The notes: generated from the sequence alone by a model not told the origin. 9,943 nt of DNA from Rhodobacterales bacterium UBA5972 (GCA_002430125.1 DJBQ01000014.1:1-9943); one strand, 5' to 3'; positions 1 to 6,863 are shown, counted from the stretch's first letter. Made by a program: numbers and translations.

Positions 1-233
1 CCGACGAAGGCGCTGATTTGCTGCAAAACGGCAAAAAGGTCGGTGTGGTGACAATGGGAATGTATTCGCCCCTGAACAAACACAATATCGGAATCGCGCG
101 GATGCCGGTTGCTTGTGCCGTCGATGGCGTCAAGATGACAGTGCGTAACGGCGATGGTACTGAAATCGCCTGTGTTGCGGCTTCGATGCCGTTTTATGAT
201 CCGGACAAGAAAATCCGCACCGCCAAAGGCTAG
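1..233 (+). CDS. dmmD: GcvT-like tetrahydrofolate-dependent aminomethyltransferase, C-terminal part (DmmD-type), 5' truncated by window edge
   Basis: Only the last 76 or so residues are present, read from base 3 to the TAG at 231-233; the gene starts before the window. The fragment matches the C-terminal beta-barrel domain of the GcvT/aminomethyltransferase family: a G-KVGVVTMGMYSP stretch, then NIGIARMP, and near the end PFYDPDKKI, the usual PFYDP-x-KR ending of GcvT proteins. In dimethylamine monooxygenase clusters and in the heme-dependent oxidative N-demethylase (HODM) complex, a GcvT-like subunit binds tetrahydrofolate and is thought to capture the formaldehyde released by N-demethylation. 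That role is inferred from the three downstream dmm-type genes, since the folate-binding N-terminal domain is not visible. Without the neighbours it could equally be a GcvT, sarcosine or dimethylglycine dehydrogenase C-terminus. The next gene starts 16 bp downstream, so they are probably cotranscribed. Confidence 0.82.
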   Translation, partial: DEGADLLQNGKKVGVVTMGMYSPLNKHNIGIARMPVACAVDGVKMTVRNGDGTEIACVAASMPFYDPDKKIRTAKG

Positions 234-249
234 TTGGCGCAAAGGGAAA

Positions 250-870
250 ATGTTGACGATGACAAATTCCGTTTTTGAACCGTCGATCAAAAGCCGCCCA
301 GTCTATGGCACGCTTGCCGCCCGGCCGGGCAAAGCGCATCTGATGATCGCCGACGCCGAAGGGGCTGAAGCGATCCTTGATATGGCTCAAACCGCGCCCG
401 AGGGTCTGTTTACCAAGACCCAGATCATGTTCATCCCAAAGGCCACGGGTGACACATATGTCAGGCAGTTGCAGGCGTTGAAACCGGCGCAGTTTTACGT
501 CGGGCCGTCCTACAATGCCTCGGTTTCGCGTTTGCAAAGGGTTTTGAAGGATGCACATATGGGCTTGCAAATCTATCTGGCTGGCACCGAAGGTTTGATC
601 GGTCAGGCGATGTTCGAGGCAGTATCGGCTGGCATCCCGCACACCGCCCTTCAAACCGAGCATCGCGGATCAACCGCGCGGCGAATGCAGTGCGTTCATT
701 GCAAAGGCATCACTGAAGACGTCACCACCGACCCGTTCCAATGCGCCCATTGCGGCCTGCACCTGTTCGTGCGCGATCACTATTCCCGCCGCATCGCTGC
801 CTTTCAGGGGGTCAGAATCGACGCCGAAGATCCGGGTAACGTTCCGATACCAGTGGAGCGTTTCAAATGA
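250..870 (+). CDS. dmmA: Dimethylamine monooxygenase subunit DmmA-type protein with CxxC/CxxC motif
   Basis: A protein of 206 residues. The N-terminal two thirds (about 10-140) is a mixed alpha/beta region that begins PSIKSRPVYG. The C-terminal part carries two CxxC pairs (C148/C151 and C165/C168), a probable zinc-ribbon or rubredoxin-like metal site, followed by HLFVRDHYSRR. This layout and the position between a GcvT-like gene and a reductase match DmmA of the dimethylamine monooxygenase cluster, and probably the small subunit of the HODM complex. Its exact role (assembly, electron transfer or complex scaffold) is not shown by the sequence. The open frame extends back to 154 but overlaps dmmD, so the start must be later. 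ATG 250 and ATG 259 are both possible: AGGGA at 243-247 is very close to ATG 250 (2 nt) and rather far from ATG 259 (11 nt). It ends in an ATGA overlap with dmmB, indicating translational coupling. Confidence 0.85.
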   Translation: MLTMTNSVFEPSIKSRPVYGTLAARPGKAHLMIADAEGAEAILDMAQTAPEGLFTKTQIMFIPKATGDTYVRQLQALKPAQFYVGPSYNASVSRLQRVLKDAHMGLQIYLAGTEGLIGQAMFEAVSAGIPHTALQTEHRGSTARRMQCVHCKGITEDVTTDPFQCAHCGLHLFVRDHYSRRIAAFQGVRIDAEDPGNVPIPVERFK

Positions 871-1832
871 GTGCAGGCAGCGCAAAAATCCCGGTTACGG
901 TTGCCGAGATCACGCCGGTCACTGACCTGATCACAAGGTTTCGGTTTGCCCGCCGCGATGGCGGTCCTTTGCCGGTGTTTTCCGGTGGCGCGCATACCGT
1001 GGTTGAAATGCAGGACGGCGACACGTTGCGCCGCAATCCCTATTCGCTGATGGGCGATCCGGCTGATCAAAGTAGTTACTCGATCTCGGTGCGTCGCGAC
1101 GATCAGGGCAGGGGTGGGTCGCTGTTCATGCACAGTCAATGCCGTGTCGGTATGGATATGGTGATCAGCAATCCGGTCAACCTGTTCGCGCTTGATCTGC
1201 GCGGACGCAAGCATCTGATGCTGGCGGGGGGCATCGGCATCACCCCGTTTCTGGCGCAGATCAAACAGTTGGCAGCTTCAAACGGTCGGTTCGAATTGCA
1301 TTACGCTGCACGGTCAGCCGCCCATGCGGCCTATGCAGATGACCTGCGCGCCGCACATCCGGGCAATGTTCACATTTACCACGGTGATCAGGACCAGCGC
1401 TTTGATCTGGAACATTTGCTGGATGGCCAGCCGCTTGGTACCCATGTCTATGTCTGCGGCCCGCTTCGGATGATTGGCCAAGTGCGCGACACGGCCGCAA
1501 ACCTTGGCTGGCCGCGCGAAGCCGTCCATTCCGAGGAATTCCTCGCCCCAAAATCCGGCAAACCGTTCCAAGTGAAACTGGCGGTGTCAAACAAAGTTAT
1601 TGAAGTCGGCGAACACCAAAGCCTTCTGGAAGCCATCGAAGCTGCAGGCGTCGAGGCGCCTTATCTGTGTCGCGGCGGTGCCTGTGGGCAATGCGAAACC
1701 GACGTGATCGGTTACGACGGAAAATTTCTGCACAACGACCACTGGCTGGATGCGGATGCGCGGGCCAGTGGCAAGAAAATCATGCCATGCGTGTCACGGT
1801 TCGAGGGCAAGACCCTCGTGCTGGACCGTTAG
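867..1832 (+). CDS. dmmB: Dimethylamine monooxygenase reductase subunit (phthalate dioxygenase reductase-like FMN/NAD/[2Fe-2S] protein)
   Basis: A 321-residue class IA oxygenase reductase with three domains in order. A flavin-binding barrel (about 8-112) has RNPYS at 56-60, the RxYS flavin motif. An NAD-binding domain (about 113-225) has GGIGITPF at 121-128 and YVCGP at 195-199. A C-terminal plant-type ferredoxin domain (about 235-321) has C268-x4-C273-x2-C276 and a distal C308 as [2Fe-2S] ligands. All key residues are present, so it should be active. It is inferred to move electrons from NAD(P)H through flavin and the iron-sulfur centre to the heme of the catalytic subunit encoded next. The ATG lies in an ATGA overlap with the end of dmmA and has GGAG at 855-858, 8 nt upstream. 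On its own it could be a vanillate O-demethylase or phthalate dioxygenase reductase; the neighbours make the dmm assignment much more likely. Confidence 0.9.
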   Translation: MSAGSAKIPVTVAEITPVTDLITRFRFARRDGGPLPVFSGGAHTVVEMQDGDTLRRNPYSLMGDPADQSSYSISVRRDDQGRGGSLFMHSQCRVGMDMVISNPVNLFALDLRGRKHLMLAGGIGITPFLAQIKQLAASNGRFELHYAARSAAHAAYADDLRAAHPGNVHIYHGDQDQRFDLEHLLDGQPLGTHVYVCGPLRMIGQVRDTAANLGWPREAVHSEEFLAPKSGKPFQVKLAVSNKVIEVGEHQSLLEAIEAAGVEAPYLCRGGACGQCETDVIGYDGKFLHNDHWLDADARASGKKIMPCVSRFEGKTLVLDR

Positions 1833-1836
1833 GAGG
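1831..1836 (+). promoter_or_regulatory. Strong ribosome binding site of dmmC
   Basis: AGGAGG, a perfect anti-Shine-Dalgarno match, overlaps the dmmB stop codon and sits 5 nt before ATG 1842. It fixes the dmmC start and suggests that the heme subunit is translated more strongly than its upstream partners. Confidence 0.8.
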
Positions 1837-1841
1837 CCCAA

Positions 1842-2882
1842 ATGACCATCCAGTTCAAAGACGAAACATTTCGCGACGATTACACGTTCAAAAACTCGGA
1901 ATGGGCGGTCAATCGTTTTCCGTTTCCGTTCCATGAAGACAGCTATATGTATTCGGTCAACATGGAGCCGCACCAGTCCTTCCGCCCCGGCAGCGTGTTT
2001 GAACACCGCTTTGACGTGGATGAACATTACCTGTCGGAAATGCGTGACCGCGCACAGGTGCTGGCCGAAGACCCTTTGCGCTGTCAGTCGCTGCCGCACA
2101 TGACGCTGGCCGGTTGGGACTTGCTGGAACTGATCATGGTCTCAAAGTCCGAAGATTACCCCGACCTGTTCCAGTTGAACCGCGACGACAATAACTGGCA
2201 CTGGATCAACAAACCGATGGGGATCGACCAGAAATTCACTTTTCTGGACGAGGCCACGCTGCCCTATGGACCAATGGAATATATCACTCGCCAAACCCAG
2301 GGCGATTTTGCGGTGCTGGACCAGCGCGACGATAACCTGTGGATGGATGCGGGCATGATTACCACGCAGGCCGACTGGTCGCTGGATTTCGACATCGGAA
2401 TGAATTTCTTTGAATGGCACGCGCCGGTGCCGAAAGCCCATGAATTGGGGATCTTTGTGCGGGCGCTGAAGTTTCTGCTGAACGTGCAGCAAGGCCTGCC
2501 AGCGCGGCGGCTGAACTGGACAATGACTGTCAATCCGTTATTGGACACCAGCCCTGAAAATTACAGCAAATGGGGCGTGCAAAAGCAGGAACTGACGCTG
2601 GAAAACATGCCGGACAAGATGCATTTGCGAGTCGAGTTGCAGACGTTTTTCCGCCTTCCCCGATCAAACGCACTGGTCTTTCCAATCCGCTGTTATCTGA
2701 TCAAACTGGGCGAGGTTGTCACCGTGCCGAAATGGGGCCGCCGACTGCACCGGGTTTTGCGCGATCTGCCCGAGGAACTGGCGACCTATAAAGGCTTCAT
2801 CGGCAACCGCCCCAAAATCATCGAATGGCTGTCGCGCTATGACGACGGCGCCCCAACTTCGCCGGGGATATGGCCGGACTAA
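1842..2882 (+). CDS. dmmC: Heme-dependent oxidative N-demethylase, catalytic subunit (DUF3445 / HODM alpha-like), DmmC-type
   Basis: A 346-residue protein recognised as a member of the DUF3445/heme-dependent oxidative N-demethylase family, whose studied member is the HODM alpha subunit with a PAS-like heme domain. Features of the family seen here include the RFPFPFHEDSY region near residue 25, HMTLAGWDLLELIM near 85-100, an aromatic-rich middle with LFQLNRD and WHWINKP, and the later VELQTFFRLPRSNALVF block. In the complex this subunit binds heme b and oxidatively demethylates a secondary amine, here most likely dimethylamine, giving methylamine plus a C1 unit; the reductase (DmmB) feeds electrons and the GcvT-like subunit handles the C1 product. 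No signal peptide or membrane segment is seen, so it is cytosolic. The length is normal for the family and the start has a perfect ribosome binding site. The dmmC label follows the dmmDABC gene order and is less certain than the family call. It ends 4 bp into the opposing regulator gene. Confidence 0.87.
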   Translation: MTIQFKDETFRDDYTFKNSEWAVNRFPFPFHEDSYMYSVNMEPHQSFRPGSVFEHRFDVDEHYLSEMRDRAQVLAEDPLRCQSLPHMTLAGWDLLELIMVSKSEDYPDLFQLNRDDNNWHWINKPMGIDQKFTFLDEATLPYGPMEYITRQTQGDFAVLDQRDDNLWMDAGMITTQADWSLDFDIGMNFFEWHAPVPKAHELGIFVRALKFLLNVQQGLPARRLNWTMTVNPLLDTSPENYSKWGVQKQELTLENMPDKMHLRVELQTFFRLPRSNALVFPIRCYLIKLGEVVTVPKWGRRLHRVLRDLPEELATYKGFIGNRPKIIEWLSRYDDGAPTSPGIWPD

Positions 2883-3529
2883 GGCTTGCTGCTTTGCGGG
2901 TAAGTGATAACCGACAGGTACCGCGCCGGTAGCTTCGTCAACTTTTCCGGCCCATGTGGGGCGTCGGCGTCAAAAAACAAACTGTCACCGGGCTTCAAAA
3001 GGAAAACCTGATTGCCATGCCGATAATCAACTTCGCCTTCCAGCATGTAAAGCAGTTCGATCCCGTCATGCTGGAACGTCGGGAAAACATCGGATTCCGT
3101 CGTCAGTGTGATCATATAGGGTTCAACCATGACGCCGCTGGAGTTCGACCCAAGGTGGCCCAACAAGTTATATTGATGCCCGGCGCGGGTTCCAGCACGG
3201 TCCATTTCGACCGCCTCGCCGGACTTCACATGCACGACCCCGCGGTTTTCTTCAAACCGGCGAAAGAACGCGGTCAACGGCACGCTGAGCGCATTGGCAA
3301 GGGTTTGTAACGTGGTCAACGAGGGCGAAGTAATGCCGTTTTCAATCTTCGACAACATACCAATCGAAAGGCCGGTTTGTTGCGCAAGTTCTGCCACCAT
3401 CATGTTTTTCTGCCGCCGAAACGCCCGCACTTCGCGGCCGATCGCAACCTCAAGCACTTTTTCCCGTTTTTCACTGACCCGATGCGGATTTTGGTTCAAA
3501 GCAGGTTGCGCGGTCTTGGTCTTTGGCAT
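2879..3529 (-). CDS. XRE-family transcriptional regulator with C-terminal cupin sensor domain
   Basis: A 216-residue regulator. Residues about 29-84 form an XRE/Cro helix-turn-helix (VAELAQQTG then SIGMLSKIENG, followed by SPSLTTLQTLANAL). Residues about 135-208 form a cupin-2 barrel with HDGIELLYMLEGEV and KPGDSLFFDADAPHG; possible metal or ligand residues are H154, E158 and H192. XRE-cupin proteins such as PuuR sense small amines or amino compounds and usually repress neighbouring catabolic genes. The frame is open back to 3637, but ATG 3529 is preferred because CGAGGA lies 8 nt upstream (3538-3543) and the 36 residues before it look non-coding and overlap the opposite gene. The gene is convergent with dmmC, sharing 4 bp, and divergent from the GlxA-type regulator. 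Control of dmm, of the TRAP operon or of the divergent regulator are all possible; the sequence does not decide. The first 25 residues are a polar, probably unstructured tail. Confidence 0.9.
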   Translation of the reverse strand: MPKTKTAQPALNQNPHRVSEKREKVLEVAIGREVRAFRRQKNMMVAELAQQTGLSIGMLSKIENGITSPSLTTLQTLANALSVPLTAFFRRFEENRGVVHVKSGEAVEMDRAGTRAGHQYNLLGHLGSNSSGVMVEPYMITLTTESDVFPTFQHDGIELLYMLEGEVDYRHGNQVFLLKPGDSLFFDADAPHGPEKLTKLPARYLSVITYPQSSKP

Positions 3530-3613
3530 CAGAAAAATCCTCGTTAAGAACGGAAAAAGCAACGGTGCATCACCGCGCGCGGGGTGTTCCCCTGGTTTCC
3601 TGACAGTATACAA
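3530..3613. promoter_or_regulatory. Divergent promoter region between the two regulator genes, with three short inverted repeats
   Basis: The 84 bp between the two start codons holds three perfect inverted repeats: CGTT-AAG-AACG at 3542-3552, CGGTG-CAT-CACCG at 3563-3575 and GGGG-TGTT-CCCC at 3581-3592. The first overlaps the Shine-Dalgarno sequence of the XRE gene. These are reasonable candidate operators for dimeric regulators, autoregulation by XRE-cupin proteins being common, but short palindromes also arise by chance. A weak + strand promoter may exist (TTGGCA at 3523-3528, 16 bp spacer, TAAGAA at 3545-3550); it is far from convincing. Confidence 0.4.
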
Positions 3614-3633
3614 ATGTTGAATAAGAATGAAAA
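3605..3633 (-). promoter_or_regulatory. Candidate sigma-70 promoter of the XRE-cupin gene
   Basis: On the - strand, TTTTCA (3628-3633) and TATACT (3605-3610, five of six consensus bases) are separated by exactly 17 bp. Transcription would start near 3597, leaving a leader of about 70 nt that includes all three inverted repeats. The -35 element lies inside the first codons of the divergent glxA-type gene, so the two transcripts would overlap at their 5' ends. Only the -10 element is a good match. Confidence 0.35.
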
Positions 3634-4603
3634 CCACAAGACAATCGGTTTCCTGATTTTACCGGGATTTCCAATGGCCTGTCTGACGTCGGCAATCGAA
3701 CCCTTGCGCGCGGCAAACGAAATTATCGGCCACAAAGCGTTTTCCTGGAAACTGGTGTCGGAAAATGGCGGTGCGGTCGCTTCCAGTGCCGAAGTTGTAT
3801 TCGATACCAACGCCACTCTGGCCGATGTTGAAGGCATCGACAGCCTGTATATCCTCAGCAGCCCCGATAGTCGGTTTGCTGTGGAAAATCGCGCAAATGG
3901 CCAAATCCGCTGGTTGGCGCGGCACGGAATGACGCTTGGCGGGTTCAGCGGCGGCGTGTTTCCCCTTGCAAGGTCGGGGGCGTTGCTGGGCCATAAATGC
4001 AGCGTTCACTGGTGTTACGAGGCAGCGTTTAAGGCCGAGTTTCCGGATATTGTTGCCACCGACCGGGTAATTACGATTGACAGAAAACGCGCCACGGCGT
4101 CAGGCGCAGGCGCAGTTTTTGATCTGATGTTGCGCCTGATTGACACCGAACTTGGCCCCGAAGTCACAACCGAAGTTGCCTGTTGGTTTCAGCACCCGTT
4201 CGTGCGCGGCGAAGATATTGTGCAGAAAATCCCGGCGATCCGATCAGCCAGCACCAATGACATGCTACCGCCGGCAATCAGTCGGGCGATCAAGATGTTT
4301 GACGAACATATCGAAGATCCGATTCAGATTTCAGATGTGGCCGATGCGGTGTGCTTGTCGGCGCGTCAACTGGAACGGCGTTTCAAACAAACTACGGGCA
4401 AAAATCCGCTGCAATATTACCGGATGCTCAGGATGATGAAAGCGCGTCAGATGGTGTGGTACTCGAACGACTCGCTAACCGAAATCGCACGCGCGGTCGG
4501 GTATGCAAGTTCGTCGCCGATGATTCAGCATTATGTTCAGGCCTTTGAAATCACGCCGCGTGAGGATCGCAAAAGGATCAATATCTTTCGGGTTGAAGCG
4601 TAA
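3614..4603 (+). CDS. GlxA-family transcriptional regulator (DJ-1/PfpI-like domain plus AraC HTH; GbdR/CdhR/ArgR-like)
   Basis: A 329-residue regulator. Residues about 8-180 form a DJ-1/PfpI (GATase1-like) domain starting IGFLILPGFPMACLTSAIEP, a signature of the GbdR/ArgR/CdhR group. Residues about 220-322 form an AraC-type DNA-binding region with two HTH motifs (ISDVADAVCLSARQLERRF, and LTEIARAVGYASSSPMIQHY). At the position where DJ-1-type enzymes have a nucleophilic Cys the sequence reads GFSGG (110-114), so the domain is probably a ligand sensor without catalysis. Known relatives activate catabolism of glycine betaine and dimethylglycine (GbdR), carnitine (CdhR), sarcosine (SouR) and arginine. 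An activator role for the convergent TRAP/FAD operon or the dmm operon is therefore plausible but unproven. ATG 3614 is preferred although it lacks a clear Shine-Dalgarno sequence; GTG 3584 in frame has none either. The stop codon is 1 bp from the end of the convergent BASS gene. Confidence 0.9.
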   Translation: MLNKNENHKTIGFLILPGFPMACLTSAIEPLRAANEIIGHKAFSWKLVSENGGAVASSAEVVFDTNATLADVEGIDSLYILSSPDSRFAVENRANGQIRWLARHGMTLGGFSGGVFPLARSGALLGHKCSVHWCYEAAFKAEFPDIVATDRVITIDRKRATASGAGAVFDLMLRLIDTELGPEVTTEVACWFQHPFVRGEDIVQKIPAIRSASTNDMLPPAISRAIKMFDEHIEDPIQISDVADAVCLSARQLERRFKQTTGKNPLQYYRMLRMMKARQMVWYSNDSLTEIARAVGYASSSPMIQHYVQAFEITPREDRKRINIFRVEA

Positions 4604-4604
4604 G

Positions 4605-5543
4605 TTATTGGCCATGCCGCGCATAAACCCGTCGCATTAAGATCGCGGTCAGGTACATCGGGACTTGGTAACAGCCTAGAAAAATCAACAAAGGTTCGGT
4701 TGTCGCGGCTGGAAGCGCAATCAGGAACAGCGCGAAATTGCGGTTTCCGGCGACAATTCCAAACGGCACGGCAACATCGTGCTTCCCGCGCAGTCGCATC
4801 ACCGTGAACGCGATATATTGCAGGCCAAGGTTCGCAATTAGGGCAACGGCCAACCATTTCAACACCAAAACCGGATCGCTTTTCAAAGCCGGGCCAAGGG
4901 CCGCCATCAGGCCAACTACAATCACCGCCAAAGCAATTGCCATCACACCATCGAGTGCCTCGATTTTCGCGGAACTGATTGCTGGCGCCACAAACTTTCT
5001 AAGCAGGAACGCCGCTGAAACCGACAGCGCGATGGCGCCAAGCAACCGGAAGGCCGCAATAAGAATTGCGCTGAGGTCGCCGAGGGCGGGCGACAACCAG
5101 AATATCGGAATGATCGTTAAGGGCAAAATGGCAGTCCCAATGATCAGGATGCGAAAGGCGGGTTCAGGGTTGTGGCCAAGCAGGATCGTCAGATTTGGAC
5201 TGCCGGTTACCGAAGGGGCCGACAGCATCAGAAGAATCGCAATTGCAAACGGCGTGGCCGATACCCCGACGGCCCAGAACACTGCCAGCGCCACAAGCGG
5301 CATTACGACCTGATAGAGCAATGCAACTTTCAACGTGGACAGACCGTCGGCCAACCCGCCCAGTGCCGCGTTGGGGCCAATACGAAAGGCTGTCAGGAAC
5401 AATAATGCGGCAATCATCTGCGGCAACCAAGGCCGCAAAATCTGCGCAACGTTTGGCAACGACAACCCTGCGATCAACCCGATAACCAGCGCAATGCGAC
5501 CGTTACGTGCAACCGCTGCCAGCGCCCGAATGATGATGTCCAC
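4605..5543 (-). CDS. Bile acid:sodium symporter (BASS) family membrane protein
   Basis: A 312-residue, highly hydrophobic protein with about nine to ten predicted membrane segments and little soluble sequence. It resembles the BASS/SBF superfamily, which includes bile acid, pyruvate and pantothenate carriers and is related to Acr3 arsenite carriers. The first crossover loop reads APSVTGSPN (109-117), and the second conserved loop reads GIVAGNRNFALFL (262-274). In Na+-coupled members this second loop normally carries E-x-G-x-Q-N; here the Glu and Gln positions appear to be Val or Ala and Arg, so the coupling ion may differ. The start is GTG 5543, with no ATG nearby. It lies 6 nt after the dctM stop and in the same frame (TAG-CGC-CAA-GTG), so translation probably follows by termination-reinitiation. 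As last gene of the operon it may import or export a substrate or product of the FAD oxidoreductase pathway; the substrate is unknown. Confidence 0.75.
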   Translation of the reverse strand: MDIIIRALAAVARNGRIALVIGLIAGLSLPNVAQILRPWLPQMIAALLFLTAFRIGPNAALGGLADGLSTLKVALLYQVVMPLVALAVFWAVGVSATPFAIAILLMLSAPSVTGSPNLTILLGHNPEPAFRILIIGTAILPLTIIPIFWLSPALGDLSAILIAAFRLLGAIALSVSAAFLLRKFVAPAISSAKIEALDGVMAIALAVIVVGLMAALGPALKSDPVLVLKWLAVALIANLGLQYIAFTVMRLRGKHDVAVPFGIVAGNRNFALFLIALPAATTEPLLIFLGCYQVPMYLTAILMRRVYARHGQ

Positions 5544-5549
5544 TTGGCG

Positions 5550-6863
5550 CTAACCGCCGGGACGTGTGCGGATATTATCTGGCAGCCAGGTGGCAAGTTC
5601 GGGCCAGATCACCAGTATGACCACCATCAACAACATCAATCCGACCATCGGAACCGCCGTCTTGGCGATATAGGAAATCTCGTGGCGGGTCATGCCTTGC
5701 AGCACAAACAGGTTAAATCCAATCGGCGGGGTGACTTGCGCCATCTCGACCACGACGACGATGAAGATACCAAACCAGATCACATCAATACCCGCTTGCC
5801 GGATCATCGGCTCAACAATTGCCATCGTCAGAACGACCGAGGAAATTCCGTCAAGGAACATGCCCAGGAAGACGTAAAAAACCGTCAGTGCCATGATCAG
5901 AACCAAAGGCGACATGTGCATACTGTCGATCCAGGCCGCCAAAGCGCGCGGCAGACCGGTAAAGCCCATCGACAAGGACAAAAAGAACGCGCCCATCAGG
6001 ATCAGCGAGATCATAGCCGACGTTCGTGTGGCCCCCATCAGCGACGTGGAAAAGGTGCTCCAGGAAAGTGAACCCTGTGCAGCAGCCAAAGAAAGCGCGC
6101 CGATAACACCGACCGCCGCCGCCTCGGTCGCGGTGGCGTAACCCATATACATCGAGCCGATCACAACCGTTACGAGCATCAGAACCGGGATCAGAAAACG
6201 GCTTTCAGCCACCATTGTGCGAAAACTCATCGGCGGTTCCGGGTCCGGGCGCGGGCCCTTGCTGAAGAAATGCCAAGCCATGATGTAAGCCATAAACAGG
6301 CTGGCCAAAACCAGCCCCGGAATGATTCCCGCCATGAACAGCTTGGTGATCGACTCGTTGATCGTGACACCATAAACAATCAGCGTCAGTGATGGCGGGA
6401 TCATCAGGCCCAGCGTTGCCGCCCCGGCCAGTGTGCCAATTATCATAAACTCAGGATATCCGCGTCGGCGCAGTTCTGGGATCGACATTTTGCCAACCGT
6501 GGTCAGGGTTGCGGCAGAAGACCCGGACACCGCCGCAAAGATTGTGCAGGCAGCGATGTTGGTGTGCAGTAAGCCGCCGGGCAGAAACCGCATCCATGGT
6601 GCAAGGCCACGGAACATGTCCTGAGATAATCGCGTTCGATACAGGATTTCACCCATCCAGATGAACAACGGCAAAGCTGTCAGGGTCCAGCTTGACGCCC
6701 CGGTCCAGATCGTGGTGATCATTGCGTCGCCAGCAGGGCGGGACGTGAACAACTCCATCCCGACCCAGGCCACACCCATAAGGGCCAGACCGATCCAAAC
6801 GGAACTGCCCAGCAACAAGAAAAGGACGAACAGGAATATGACGGTTGCGTAAAGCTCGTTCAT
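5550..6863 (-). CDS. dctM: TRAP transporter large permease subunit (DctM family)
   Basis: A 437-residue membrane protein, the usual length for DctM, with about 12 or more hydrophobic segments. Family motifs are clear: SGSSAAT at 113-119, AATLGLMIPPS at 148-158, FLDGISSVVL near 336-345 and VTPPIGFNLFVLQG at 377-390. These contribute the Na+ and substrate path of TRAP carriers. It forms the ion-coupled transport core with DctQ and accepts substrate from the periplasmic binding protein. ATG 6863 is preferred to the longer open frame that begins at 6980 because GGGGAGG (6871-6877) lies 7 nt upstream and the ATG overlaps the dctQ stop (ATGA). The substrate cannot be read from this subunit; TRAP systems usually take carboxylates, and the neighbouring amino acid oxidoreductase suggests an amino or N-substituted acid. 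Confidence 0.94.
   Translation of the reverse strand: MNELYATVIFLFVLFLLLGSSVWIGLALMGVAWVGMELFTSRPAGDAMITTIWTGASSWTLTALPLFIWMGEILYRTRLSQDMFRGLAPWMRFLPGGLLHTNIAACTIFAAVSGSSAATLTTVGKMSIPELRRRGYPEFMIIGTLAGAATLGLMIPPSLTLIVYGVTINESITKLFMAGIIPGLVLASLFMAYIMAWHFFSKGPRPDPEPPMSFRTMVAESRFLIPVLMLVTVVIGSMYMGYATATEAAAVGVIGALSLAAAQGSLSWSTFSTSLMGATRTSAMISLILMGAFFLSLSMGFTGLPRALAAWIDSMHMSPLVLIMALTVFYVFLGMFLDGISSVVLTMAIVEPMIRQAGIDVIWFGIFIVVVVEMAQVTPPIGFNLFVLQGMTRHEISYIAKTAVPMVGLMLLMVVILVIWPELATWLPDNIRTRPGG

Noticed and set aside
130..663. 177-codon open frame on the - strand
   Set aside because: It lies antisense to dmmA, which has family motifs and proper gene coupling. The translated - strand sequence shows no recognisable domain and is rich in R, H and Q, as expected of a shadow frame.
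3530..3637. N-terminal extension of the XRE-cupin protein by 36 residues
   Set aside because: The extension overlaps the divergent gene and promoter elements and has no family similarity; ATG 3529 has a good ribosome binding site.
4738..5313. 191-codon open frame on the + strand
   Set aside because: It is antisense to the BASS gene. Its composition (many Ala, Arg, Ile and Asn without domains) fits the complement of a membrane protein gene.
5544..6071. 175-codon open frame on the + strand, rich in H, Q, D and R
   Set aside because: It is antisense to dctM, whose motifs are unmistakable. The odd composition comes from reading the complement of hydrophobic codons.
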